The notes under the pieces were generated by a model. It was not told the DNA's origin, did no database searches, and saw only the letters and a list, made by a program, of their open reading frames with translations. Position numbers and translations under genes: made by a program. From Baffinella frigidus (taxonomy: Eukaryota > Cryptophyceae > Cryptomonadales > Baffinellaceae): a stretch of 11,316 nucleotides of DNA. Numbering within the stretch: position 1 is the stretch's first letter; each line of letters starts with the position of its first letter. The DNA is taken from contig MU646394.1 in the NCBI GenBank assembly GCA_026770585.1, positions 119,596 to 130,911 on the forward strand, in the 5' to 3' direction. This document shows, one piece after another, positions 1 through 6,092 of this stretch.

Positions 1-164
1 CTCTATATCGCTCTCTCTTCCTCTCTCTCGTTTTCTCTCGCTGCCGCTCTTGCTGTCGCTCTCGCTCTCTTTCGCGCGCGCGCGCTCTCTCTCTCTCTCT
101 CGCTCGCTCGCTCTCTCTGTCGCTCTCTCTCATTTTTTTTCCCGCTCTCTCTCTCTCACACACA

Positions 165-209
<45 letters not shown>

Positions 210-210
210 C
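1..210 (+). repeat. CT/CTCG microsatellite, pyrimidine tract of an intron
   Basis: This is a nearly uninterrupted CT-dinucleotide tract with TCGC variants, a short CG run near 73-84 and a short CACA run. It ends directly in a splice acceptor (cctcag, AG at 213-214) before the first recognisable JmjC exon. In sense orientation it is therefore an unusually long polypyrimidine tract belonging to an intron that begins outside the window. Confidence 0.85.
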
Positions 211-214
211 TCAG

Positions 215-787
215 ACTCCGTCCTGACATCTTGCGTAGCGCATGGCGCCACGCAAGGCCCTAGACCCTAAACCCTAAACCCTAAACCTTAAACCCAAACC
301 CTCAACCCTCAACCCTGATCAGGTGTGTCCTCTCACCCGGCGAGATGCTGTTCTTCCCCAGTAACTGGTACCACTCGACTCTGAACCCCAAACCCTACAC
401 CCTAAACTCTAAACCCTAAACCCGAAACCCGAAACCCGAAATCCTAAACCCTGCACCCTACACCCTAAACCCTAAACCCTAAACCCGAAACCCGAAACCC
501 TGAACCCTAAACCCTAAACCCTAAATCCTGAACCCTAAACCCTAAACCCTAACCCCTAAAACCTAAACCCTGAATCCGAAACCCTAAACCCTGAACCCTA
601 CAACCTGAACCCTATTCCCCAAATCCCACACCCTAAACCCTACACCATAAACCCTAAATCCTCAACCCTAAACCCTAAACCCTAAACCCTAAACCCTACA
701 CCCTGAACCCTGAACCCTAAACCCTAAATCAGGTACCATTCGACGCTGAACCTGGGCGAGACAGTCTTCATGTCCACGTTCACATGA
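215..787 (+). CDS. JmjC/cupin-domain oxygenase-like protein, 3' end (three exons, partial)
   Basis: Three short exons join in frame: 215-256, 323-367 and 733-787, with a TGA stop at 785-787. The 5' part lies outside the window. The spliced peptide runs through ILRSAWRHAR, then CVLSPGEMLFFPSNW, then YHSTLNLGETVFMSTFT-stop. The order PGE-x-LFFPS-x-W-[YW]-H-x-x-LNL-x-x-TV is the classic C-terminal part of JmjC/cupin_8 domains, where the His of the WYH motif (codon 737-739) is the last iron ligand. Known members are Fe(II)/2-oxoglutarate hydroxylases or demethylases acting on proteins or histones; the substrate here is unknown. Intron 257-322 is GC-AG and intron 368-732 is GT-AG; both are telomere-like repeat. 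The split codons (AG|G and TG|G) restore Arg and Trp, which supports the model. The first exon (215-256) is the least certain, because its donor is a weak GC site. The enzyme would be truncated without its unseen upstream exons, which should carry the HxD iron ligands. Confidence 0.72.
257..322 (+). repeat. 66-bp intron made of telomere-like repeat
   Basis: The interval holds about eight degenerate CCCTAAA-type units (ccctaaa, ccttaaa, cccaaa, ccctcaa). It starts with gccctag, a GC donor after AAG, and ends in tgatcag before a G. It lies exactly between two JmjC exon pieces that join in frame, so the repeat appears to make up the entire intron. Confidence 0.7.
386..731 (+). repeat. Telomere-like repeat array filling JmjC intron 368-732
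   Basis: About 345 bp of degenerate CCCTAAA units with many variants (cccgaaa, ccctgaa, ccctaca, ccccaaa) and short perfect runs near 460-485 and 665-700. The C-rich strand is the gene's sense strand. The array ends in aaatcag, the acceptor of the last JmjC exon. The variant units show it is old or error-prone repeat rather than a functional chromosome end, and coding exons flank it on both sides. Confidence 0.9.
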
Positions 788-816
788 CCTCGTGCCGGCA
801 CCCTTAGAGTTCGAGA

Positions 817-920
817 TATCCCTTGAGTGCCCATAGGGTGAATATTCAACCTAACTCGCCATGGGCAGGTCCTAGGACCCTGCCGTAGGGCGTGTGCGCC
901 TACTGGCCACTTAAGGGATA
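817..920 (+). mobile_element. MITE family B, copy 1
   Basis: Palindromic element with ends tatcccttgagtg and cacttaagggata. The interior holds the variant core aggtcctaggaccctgccg and the block tagggcgtgtgcgcctactg shared with the other B copies. The terminal TA on both sides could be a TA target duplication, as in Stowaway/Tc1-mariner-derived MITEs. It has no coding capacity. Its right end abuts family-A copy 1. Confidence 0.7.
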
Positions 921-1040
921 GGGGTACGTCGCTCATCAGAAACCAACCACCCCTAGGACCCTACAGTAGGCCTAAGCCTACACGCAGGCCCTATGGTGGT
1001 CGCAGAGGGGGGCACGCTTTCTTATAAGCGAGGTACCCCA
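920..1040. mobile_element. MITE family A, copy 1
   Basis: The left end aggggtacgtcgctcatcag pairs with the right end ctttcttataagcgaggtac. The interior contains cctaggaccctacagtagg, which is common to the family. The element is directly joined to family-B copy 1 on its left. It is non-coding; short ORFs through it are by-products of the inverted repeat. Confidence 0.75.
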
Positions 1041-1070
1041 TGAACCCCTGTAGATGCCGTGGTGAAACAC

Positions 1071-1172
1071 CCGTAAGTGGCGAGTAGGCGCATACGCCCT
1101 ACCGTAGGGCCCTAGGACCTGCCTAGGACCTCTTGGGGGTCAATTTTGACCCCCTGGCCACTTAAGGGATAA
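1071..1172 (-). mobile_element. MITE family B, copy 2 (inverted, left end worn)
   Basis: The element reads gtaagtggcgagtaggcgca at the left and ggccacttaagggataa at the right, with the family core ccctaccgtagggccctagg between. It also holds a small internal palindrome, gggggtcaattttgaccccc, near 1135-1154. Its orientation is opposite to copy 1. It is non-coding and separated from family-A copy 1 by only about 30 bp. Confidence 0.65.
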
Positions 1173-1379
1173 GGTGCAGAGGTGTTGGTCTGGCCGCGGA
1201 GCCTCGATGGACCTCGGGACCCGAGGTCCCGACCTTGACTAACACCAGCACGGCCGCCACGCTCGCACCTCGACACTCACCTCTAACCCCCAAACCCAAC
1301 CCCTCAACCCCCTAACCCAAACCCGCACGTGTACCGCCTCATCGGGGCACCCCCCGGGTACTAGAGCGGGTACCGGGGT
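1173..1379. other. Gene-free stretch with small palindrome and telomere-like traces
   Basis: No coding potential was recognised. A perfect short palindrome, gacctcgggacccgaggtc, lies near 1210-1228. A degenerate C-rich telomere-like patch (ctaaccccc, cccaaaccc units) runs at about 1278-1326. A second small repeat of cgggtac/ccggggtac precedes the next MITE. Confidence 0.5.
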
Positions 1380-1489
1380 ACAGGGGTACCTCGCTCATAA
1401 GAAACTGCCCCCCCCTGTAGGACCATCGTAGGGCCCTAGGCATGGTCCTGCTGTAGGGTCCTAGGGGGAGGTGGTTTCTTATACCCCTA
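1380..1489. mobile_element. MITE family A, copy 2 (right end deleted)
   Basis: The left terminal repeat acaggggtacctcgctcata is intact. The right arm reads ggtggtttcttat and then jumps to acccctag, so about nine bases (gagcgaggt) of the terminal repeat are missing. The interior keeps the palindromic tagggccctagg / ctgtagggtcctagg core. The right edge merges with family-B copy 3. Confidence 0.7.
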
Positions 1490-1585
1490 GAGTGGCCAGT
1501 AGGCGCTTACGCCCTACAGTAGGGCCCTAGGACCTGCCTAGGGCGAGTTAGGGCGATTATTCGCCCGTTGGTCACTTAAGGGATA
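1486..1585 (-). mobile_element. MITE family B, copy 3 (left end truncated)
   Basis: The body reads agtggccagtaggcgcttac, then gccctacagtagggcccta, and ends ttggtcacttaagggata. The left end lacks the expected tatccctta and is fused to the damaged right end of family-A copy 2. It is non-coding. The block gggcgattattcgccc matches the interior of the copy near 10.3 kb. Confidence 0.65.
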
Positions 1586-1658
1586 AGTGATGTACCCCTG
1601 TACCGGGGTACACCAACTGGCAGCCTTCTCCCGCCAGTGAAAAGGTAACTGTATCACC

Positions 1659-1781
1659 GTACAGGGGTACCTCGCTCATAAGAAACCGCCTCCCCCTAGG
1701 ACCCTACAGTAGCCTATGCCTAGGGTCCTAGGGGGGTCCTAGGGGGGGTGGCGGTTTCTTATGAGCGAGGTACCCCTGTAC
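1659..1781. mobile_element. MITE family A, copy 3 (best preserved)
   Basis: Both ends are intact: gtacaggggtacctcgctca at the left and gagcgaggtacccctgtac at the right. The arms continue into cataagaaaccgcctccccc and its mirror, so almost the whole 123 bp folds on itself. TA lies directly outside CAGGGG on each side, consistent with a TA target duplication. It has no ORF of its own and is a good reference copy for the family. Confidence 0.8.
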
Positions 1782-2394
1782 TGTCCTGGGTGTGGGGGAT
1801 CGCCATGAGAGAAAAGTGCGTGTATTACTGATCGAAACCAACATGGCCACCATGTAACCATGTACTTCGCTAGACGTGAGGGGAGGCACTCGCAAAAGTC
1901 AACCCCCCGTAGGCGCACCGTCAACTTTTGCCAACTTCCCGGAATTTCCGGGATTCTGCCATTGAGTTGACTTTTGATTGACCACCATCACGTCTAAAGT
2001 TGTTCCCTTGCTTGAAGGCCTTGTAAGATCAGGAGCTGCGCGCCAAAAAACTCAGACCGCGCTGACTGTGAGGACCGGGTCCGCCTTCCAGAGCGAGGAT
2101 TACAATACTTATAGGGATTTCCCCCGATATAGGACTCACCCTTGGAGCCCTTTTCCCCTGAGGCGGGCCCATCCCGGACCCGGTCCTCACACTGACAAGG
2201 CCCCCACTTATCAGCGACCGAGGACCTTTTCGCCTTGAATTCAAGGTAAAATTTCGGTTAGGTCAGAGGGCAATAGATACGATTCTAGTGCAAATAGTTT
2301 TAGATGGACTGTATCCGTGAAGGCCCCGGTGGCTGCTAAGTGGTTGGTTGAATGAACGCGTCATGCGGATAAATGTACTCGCGAGTAACCCCTG
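1782..2394. other. Gene-free interval with a 17-bp-arm fold-back
   Basis: No gene was recognised. Inverted repeats at 2067-2083 and 2175-2191 (gtgaggaccgggtccg and its complement) match over 17 bp with a 91-bp loop, and this explains the mirror-image small ORFs on both strands here. Short copies of gcaaaagtcaac and gttgacttttg near 1892-1975 form another weak inverted repeat. The rest, 2240-2394, is lower in GC and shows nothing recognisable. Confidence 0.5.
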
Positions 2395-2519
2395 TACAGG
2401 GGTACCTCGCTCACAAGAAACTGCCCCCTCCCCCTCTAGGACCACCATAGGACCCTAGGCATAGGCCTACTGTAGGGTCCTAGGGGGAGGCGGTTTCTCA
2501 TGAGCGAGGTACCCCTGTA
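2395..2519. mobile_element. MITE family A, copy 4
   Basis: The left end is tacaggggtacctcgctcac and the right end is tgagcgaggtacccctgta, with TA at both borders. The interior, ccctctaggaccaccatagg then cctactgtagggtcctaggg, is the family's palindromic core. It is non-coding. Confidence 0.8.
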
Positions 2520-2718
2520 GAGGAACCTATTTAAATGGGAAGTTTTAAGATTTGTACCAGTCACGTCCGGGACCCGGGTGGTTTTCATCCGACTCCCCTT
2601 TACGCCCTGCAAAACAATTGTTCAAGACAGACACGAGGTTGGTCAATCTTATCCGAAATATGTGATCGTTTTTATAATGATCACGAATTTCGCATGGAAA
2701 GACGATGCTTCTTGACTT

Positions 2719-2890
2719 CTAATGGGTTGGACCTGATTTGAGAGGTGCAAGTCTTTTGATATCTTCTGGAATATTCTTTTCTTCATCGACACGGCCTTTA
2801 AAATCATTTACGACAGCACTTGTCAAATCGTAATCTACCCTGAAAGTTTTAAATACGCCCCTCTTGCATTCTCGAGTGGAGTGGGGAGCC
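2719..2890 (-). CDS. Unrecognised AT-rich ORF remnant (uncertain)
   Basis: On the minus strand an open frame ends in TAG at 2719-2721 and reads like an ordinary soluble protein C-terminus, for example VDYDLTSAVVNDFKGRVDEE followed by KNIPEDIKRLAPLKSG. It is rich in Asp, Glu and Lys. The frame continues into the neighbouring family-A MITE, so its apparent start is an artefact. An acceptor-like ttttaaaactttcag lies just before the GTAGATTAC codons on that strand. Base composition is much more AT-rich than the RING-PHD gene. No family was recognised. It could be a gene remnant, an exon of unknown origin, or chance. Confidence 0.2.
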
Positions 2891-2916
2891 GGCGATGTGG
2901 ATTCCCCCGTAGGGAC

Positions 2917-3025
2917 TACAGGGGTACCTCGCTCATAAGAAACCAACGCCTCCTAGGACCCTACAGTAGGGCCCTATGGTGGTCCTAGGGGGGGGGTCGT
3001 TTCTTATGAGCGAGGTACCCATGTA
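2917..3025. mobile_element. MITE family A, copy 5
   Basis: The left end is tacaggggtacctcgctcat and the right end is atgagcgaggtacccatgta, one base different from perfect symmetry. TA is present at both borders. At 109 bp it is shorter than copies 3 and 4 because the core is reduced to ctacagtagggccctatggt. It is non-coding. Confidence 0.8.
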
Positions 3026-3137
3026 GGTTTCAGCAGGACCTAGAAAGAGGCCACGCACGCTCGACAAGACAAGAGAACCATCTGAGACGCTACACTTCCT
3101 GGACTCATAACCTGACAGCCTGTATGTAGGTGCCCTC

Positions 3138-3257
3138 ACAGGGGTACCTCGCTCATCAGAAACCGCCTCCCCCTAGGACCCTACAGTAGGCCCATTCCCA
3201 GGGCCCTATGGTGGTCCTTGGGGGGGGGGCGCTTTCTTAAGAGCGAGGCACCCCTAT
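3138..3257. mobile_element. MITE family A, copy 6
   Basis: The left end is acaggggtacctcgctcatc and the right end is ttaagagcgaggcacccc. The right terminal repeat carries two substitutions. The interior has the cctaggaccctacagtaggc core and a G10-type run. About 110 bp of unassigned sequence separates it from copy 5. Confidence 0.75.
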
Positions 3258-3450
3258 ACAGCCGAGATACCCACAACCAGGCACACGTGCCGCTCACAAA
3301 GCCAACGACTTTCATGCTTCATTGATCCCGCCCCGCCCCCCCCGAAGCCTCCTACCGAACCCTCCCGAGAGTTGCCCACTTGCGATGTCCACTCACCGAC
3401 CACCTGCGTGTCCACTTAGCGATCCCTAAGTGGACACCTCCGGTGCCCCC
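3258..3450. other. Region downstream of the RING-PHD ORF, with a 10-bp-stem hairpin
   Basis: No separate gene was recognised. A perfect hairpin (gtccacttag / ctaagtggac) lies at 3410-3419 and 3426-3435, with a 6-nt loop. On the minus strand the segment contains several consensus-like donors (gtgagt at about 3448-3453, another near 3391-3396) and a direct repeat of ccggaggtg. It is therefore probably intron or 3' UTR of the minus-strand gene rather than true intergenic DNA. Confidence 0.45.
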
Positions 3451-3454
3451 TCAC

Positions 3455-5377
3455 TCACCTCCGGCCCGAGCGCGACAACCCAGGCGCCCGCACCCCAGGG
3501 CGCGCGTTGTGGTAGGAGTTGGTCGCAGCTGGAGGCGAGTCCTGCCCGCGCACCTGACTCCGCCGCGCCAGCAGCTGATGCGTCGACAGATCACTCTCCC
3601 CCCCGCCGGGCGACTCCGCCCCCGCCCCCGATCTTGCCTGTGCCCCGCGCGCGCTCCGCGGGAAGCGTTGCGCGTGTGGGACAGCCTGCTCCCCCCGCGC
3701 GGCGGTGCGCGCGCGCGTGGCGCGGTTCGGCCGCAGCCGCCCCCCCCCCCCCCCCCCCCCCCCCTCCGACGCGGACTCTTCCCGCGCGACGTTCTCGGGC
3801 GGGACCCACGACGAGTCGTCCTCCTCCCCCCCGCCCGGACTCCGCACCACAAACTCCTCCATCGAATTCTCCTCCTCCTCCTCCTCCTCCTCCTCTTCAT
3901 CGCCCCGTCGCCGCCCCCGCCGCCGGGCACGCTCCCTTCGCTCCGCCGCCCCCCGTCGCTCTGCCGCCCCCCGCCTCTCCGCCGCCCCCCGCACCCCCGC
4001 GCCTTGCGCCGCAGCCCTCGCGCGCCGTGGGCCTGGAGCTGACCCTTCCGTGCAGTCCTCGCAATACCACGGATCGCTCTCCCGCGGGATCGTTCGCTCC
4101 GTGAGGCTCGCGCAGGACAGGCAATATCCGCCTTCGCACCCGTCGCAGTAGATGATCAACCCCGGGCGGCTGCAGGTGATGCAGCCCTCATCCGTCCCCA
4201 AGCCGTCATCCGCCGGGCGCTGCCGCTTGTCCTCCACCGACGAGTTCCCGATGACCTTCCATTTCTGCCCCCAGAGCGTCAGGACCTGCTGCGCGGCGTC
4301 AGCGGAGGACGCGTCTCCGAGGCGGCGCCCCGCCACCATGTCGAGCGGCGCGCGCACGAGCTTCTCGATGGAGGAGAAGAGCTGCTTGCAGAGCGGGCAC
4401 GTGTTCTCGCACGTGCTCCCCCACCGGAAGATGCACTCGTAGCAGAAGACGTGCTTCGAGTTGCAGTTCACCCGCCCGAGCATCTGCTCGACCAGCACCT
4501 CCCCGCACACCACGCAGTCGTCCTCCCCCAGCCCCTGCCCGTACGCCGCAGACGCGGAGTTCGCAACCGCCGCGGCAGCGACGTGCGGCGACGAGGAGAG
4601 CCCGGTGCGGAACGAGTCGAGCGACGACTGCCACTGGGAGCCCCCCACCGTCCCGCGCGCGGGGGACGCAGCCGCGCCCTGCGCCGCGATCCTCTGTGCG
4701 TTGGCTGTTGGAGTTCCTGTTGGAGCTCGAGGAGCGGGAGGGGACGTCGCGCCCACCGCTCCGGCGACACCTGGGGCCGGCTGCGCGGGTTTCCGTGCGC
4801 ATATCCGCCGCCGCACCTCGCGAAGGTCTGAGATGAGCGACATCACAGCGCGTCCCTGCTGCGTCGGCGTCTCCTTGTTCGCAGCTTCTCTCGGATTCGA
4901 ACGTGGAGTCTGAATCCTATCCAGGGGAGAGCGCCCCCCTGGAGCCCCCCCCCAGCCAGCAGCTCCCCCCCCTGAGTCCGTGAGCGAGCTCGACGCGGAC
5001 TCGCTGCGATGAGCAGTGCTCGAGCCGGGGACGGACGCCCGCAATCGTTTGTCTCGCCCGTATTCTGACGCTGAACGCTCTCCATCCTCGCGGGGCCGTA
5101 CTCTTCCCTCCCGTACGCCCGTGCCTCCACCTTGACCAGCATTCCGCTGGGCTTGCTCGGCAGCACGCGAAAAAAATTGGTTCCCAGCGCTCAGGGCGGA
5201 TTCGCGCGCGATGCCTGAAGGAGTCATCGGGGGAGACAGCAGCTGAGATGCAGGGCGGAATCCTTCGTCGCCTGAAGAGCTCTGTGGGAGCAGCTGCACG
5301 AGCAGGAGCACGGGAACTATCCCGAACCTCCCCAGCAGGCGACACCGCCTCGGGAACACCCCGGAACTGAGAGACAT
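3455..5377 (-). CDS. RING finger + PHD finger protein (PHRF1-like architecture)
   Basis: A 640-codon ORF read from the ATG at 5377. Residues 288-330 form a C3HC4 RING (C288, C291, C305, H309, C312, C315, C327, C330), the fold of E3 ubiquitin ligases. Residues 399-442 form a PHD finger (C399, C402, C411, C414, C419, C422, W437, C439, C442); its usual His ligand is Cys419 here. RING then PHD matches PHRF1, which suggests a nuclear ubiquitin ligase or chromatin reader (inference). The flanks are low-complexity: Ser/Gly/Ala/Pro-rich N-terminus, three GAAERR repeats (464-481), a run of ten Glu (494-503), a Gly run and an Arg-rich tail. Residues 14-33 are oddly hydrophobic for a nuclear protein; Met51 (codon 5225-5227) is an alternative start. 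The TGA at 3455-3457 lies within a perfect donor (CGGAG|GTGAGT), so the protein may continue in another exon. The gene is divergent from the pseudouridine synthase gene. Confidence 0.8.
   Translation of the reverse strand: MSLSSGVFPRRCRLLGRFGIVPVLLLVQLLPQSSSGDEGFRPASQLLSPPMTPSGIARESALSAGNQFFSRAAEQAQRNAGQGGGTGVREGRVRPREDGERSASEYGRDKRLRASVPGSSTAHRSESASSSLTDSGGGAAGWGGAPGGRSPLDRIQTPRSNPREAANKETPTQQGRAVMSLISDLREVRRRICARKPAQPAPGVAGAVGATSPPAPRAPTGTPTANAQRIAAQGAAASPARGTVGGSQWQSSLDSFRTGLSSSPHVAAAAVANSASAAYGQGLGEDDCVVCGEVLVEQMLGRVNCNSKHVFCYECIFRWGSTCENTCPLCKQLFSSIEKLVRAPLDMVAGRRLGDASSADAAQQVLTLWGQKWKVIGNSSVEDKRQRPADDGLGTDEGCITCSRPGLIIYCDGCEGGYCLSCASLTERTIPRESDPWYCEDCTEGSAPGPRRARAAAQGAGVRGAAERRGAAERRGAAERRERARRRGRRRGDEEEEEEEEEENSMEEFVVRSPGGGEEDDSSWVPPENVAREESASEGGGGGGGGRLRPNRATRARTAARGEQAVPHAQRFPRSARGAQARSGAGAESPGGGESDLSTHQLLARRSQVRGQDSPPAATNSYHNARPGVRAPGLSRSGRR
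3740..3764. repeat. C25 homopolymer inside the RING-PHD ORF
   Basis: Twenty-five consecutive C on the plus strand encode a poly-Gly run in the C-terminal tail of the minus-strand protein. Runs this long slip in replication and are often misread in sequencing, so the frame downstream of it (the last ~95 residues) is less certain than the rest. Confidence 0.95.
3869..3898. repeat. (TCC)n microsatellite coding poly-Glu
   Basis: About nine to ten TCC units on the plus strand read as GAG/GAA codons on the minus strand, giving the run of ten Glu in the RING-PHD protein. As a coding trinucleotide repeat it can change length without breaking the frame. A second repeat at about 3940-3995, an 18-bp unit, encodes the GAAERR copies. 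Confidence 0.9.
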
Positions 5378-6092
5378 GGCTGTAGCGCCCACAGCCACCA
5401 GTTGGCCACGCCGACGTCACCGCTTCCCTTGCTTAGGACCCAACGTTGGGAACCTCGCCATCTCCGGAAATTTGAAGTCACGACCACTTTTGCCGTGGAA
5501 AGTCAACCTGAGCTTGTTCGTGGCCTCGACTCTTCCCACGTTTTGCCTGACAGGAGGGGAGAGGGAGGTGCTGGAAGGGGGCGCAACGATGCAGGGAGCG
5601 ACTGTGCAAGTTTCCGGGGGAATATGGGGGAGATGTTCGTCCATTGGCAGCAAGGGATCGGCGAAAACACAGGGAGCGCTCCTGGGGAGTGGATTCCAGT
5701 GGGTGTGTCGCAGGGCGTGCTCGTCGATGTCTGCAGGAGGCAAGCCTCCGATCCGCGAACTCCCACAAGCTCTGCTGGGAAATCTGCTCCATGGGTTGTT
5801 TCTTCCGCAACCAACGAGACTGCCTCTCGCGTGCAATTCGTGCAGGATCACTCCGTCTTGACCCACTTGCATCCGCGAGATGAGCACAACAGGAGCCCGC
5901 TGTCAGGAGAGGCGTTTCCCTGGGGTCAACGGTTCTCACGTGCCACGCTGTCCATCCTCGGCAGGGTTCAGCCGCGCCACCCCGCGCCCCGCACCTCTCA
6001 AACCCGGGGAGACGGCCTTCTCCCCGTCATGGGATTATCGTCCCACGGAGAGGACAACGCCGGGACGACGCCCGGTGGAGGGCGTGCGAGAG
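5378..6092. promoter_or_regulatory. Divergent promoter / 5' UTR region
   Basis: This ~715 bp separates the starts of two genes transcribed away from each other: RING-PHD to the left and pseudouridine synthase to the right. Several overlapping ORFs occur on both strands, but none shows a recognisable family. From the ATG at 5880 the plus-strand frame stays open into the pseudouridine synthase start, so 5880-6092 could encode an N-terminal extension such as an organelle targeting peptide. No clear TATA box or other named element was seen. Confidence 0.45.

Noticed and set aside
386-731. A true chromosome end or telomere
   Set aside because: The repeat is degenerate and interstitial, with coding exons on both sides and unique sequence before and after.
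1659-3257. A CRISPR-like array of regularly spaced repeats
   Set aside because: The repeats are palindromic elements of differing length with irregular spacing in a eukaryotic genome, and they have TA borders typical of MITEs.
3380-4151. Long Pro/Ser-rich plus-strand ORFs opposite the RING-PHD gene
   Set aside because: They are antisense shadows of a GC-rich gene with homopolymer and trinucleotide repeats; they contain no domain and consist of low-complexity Pro, Arg or Ser runs.
4299-4913. Other ORFs in both strands over the RING region
   Set aside because: Frame-shifted readings of the same GC-rich coding DNA. Only the frame with the RING and PHD zinc ligands makes sense.
5376-5939. ORFs on both strands between the two divergent genes
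   Set aside because: They overlap each other in several frames, show no recognisable motif, and fit promoter/UTR sequence with high GC.
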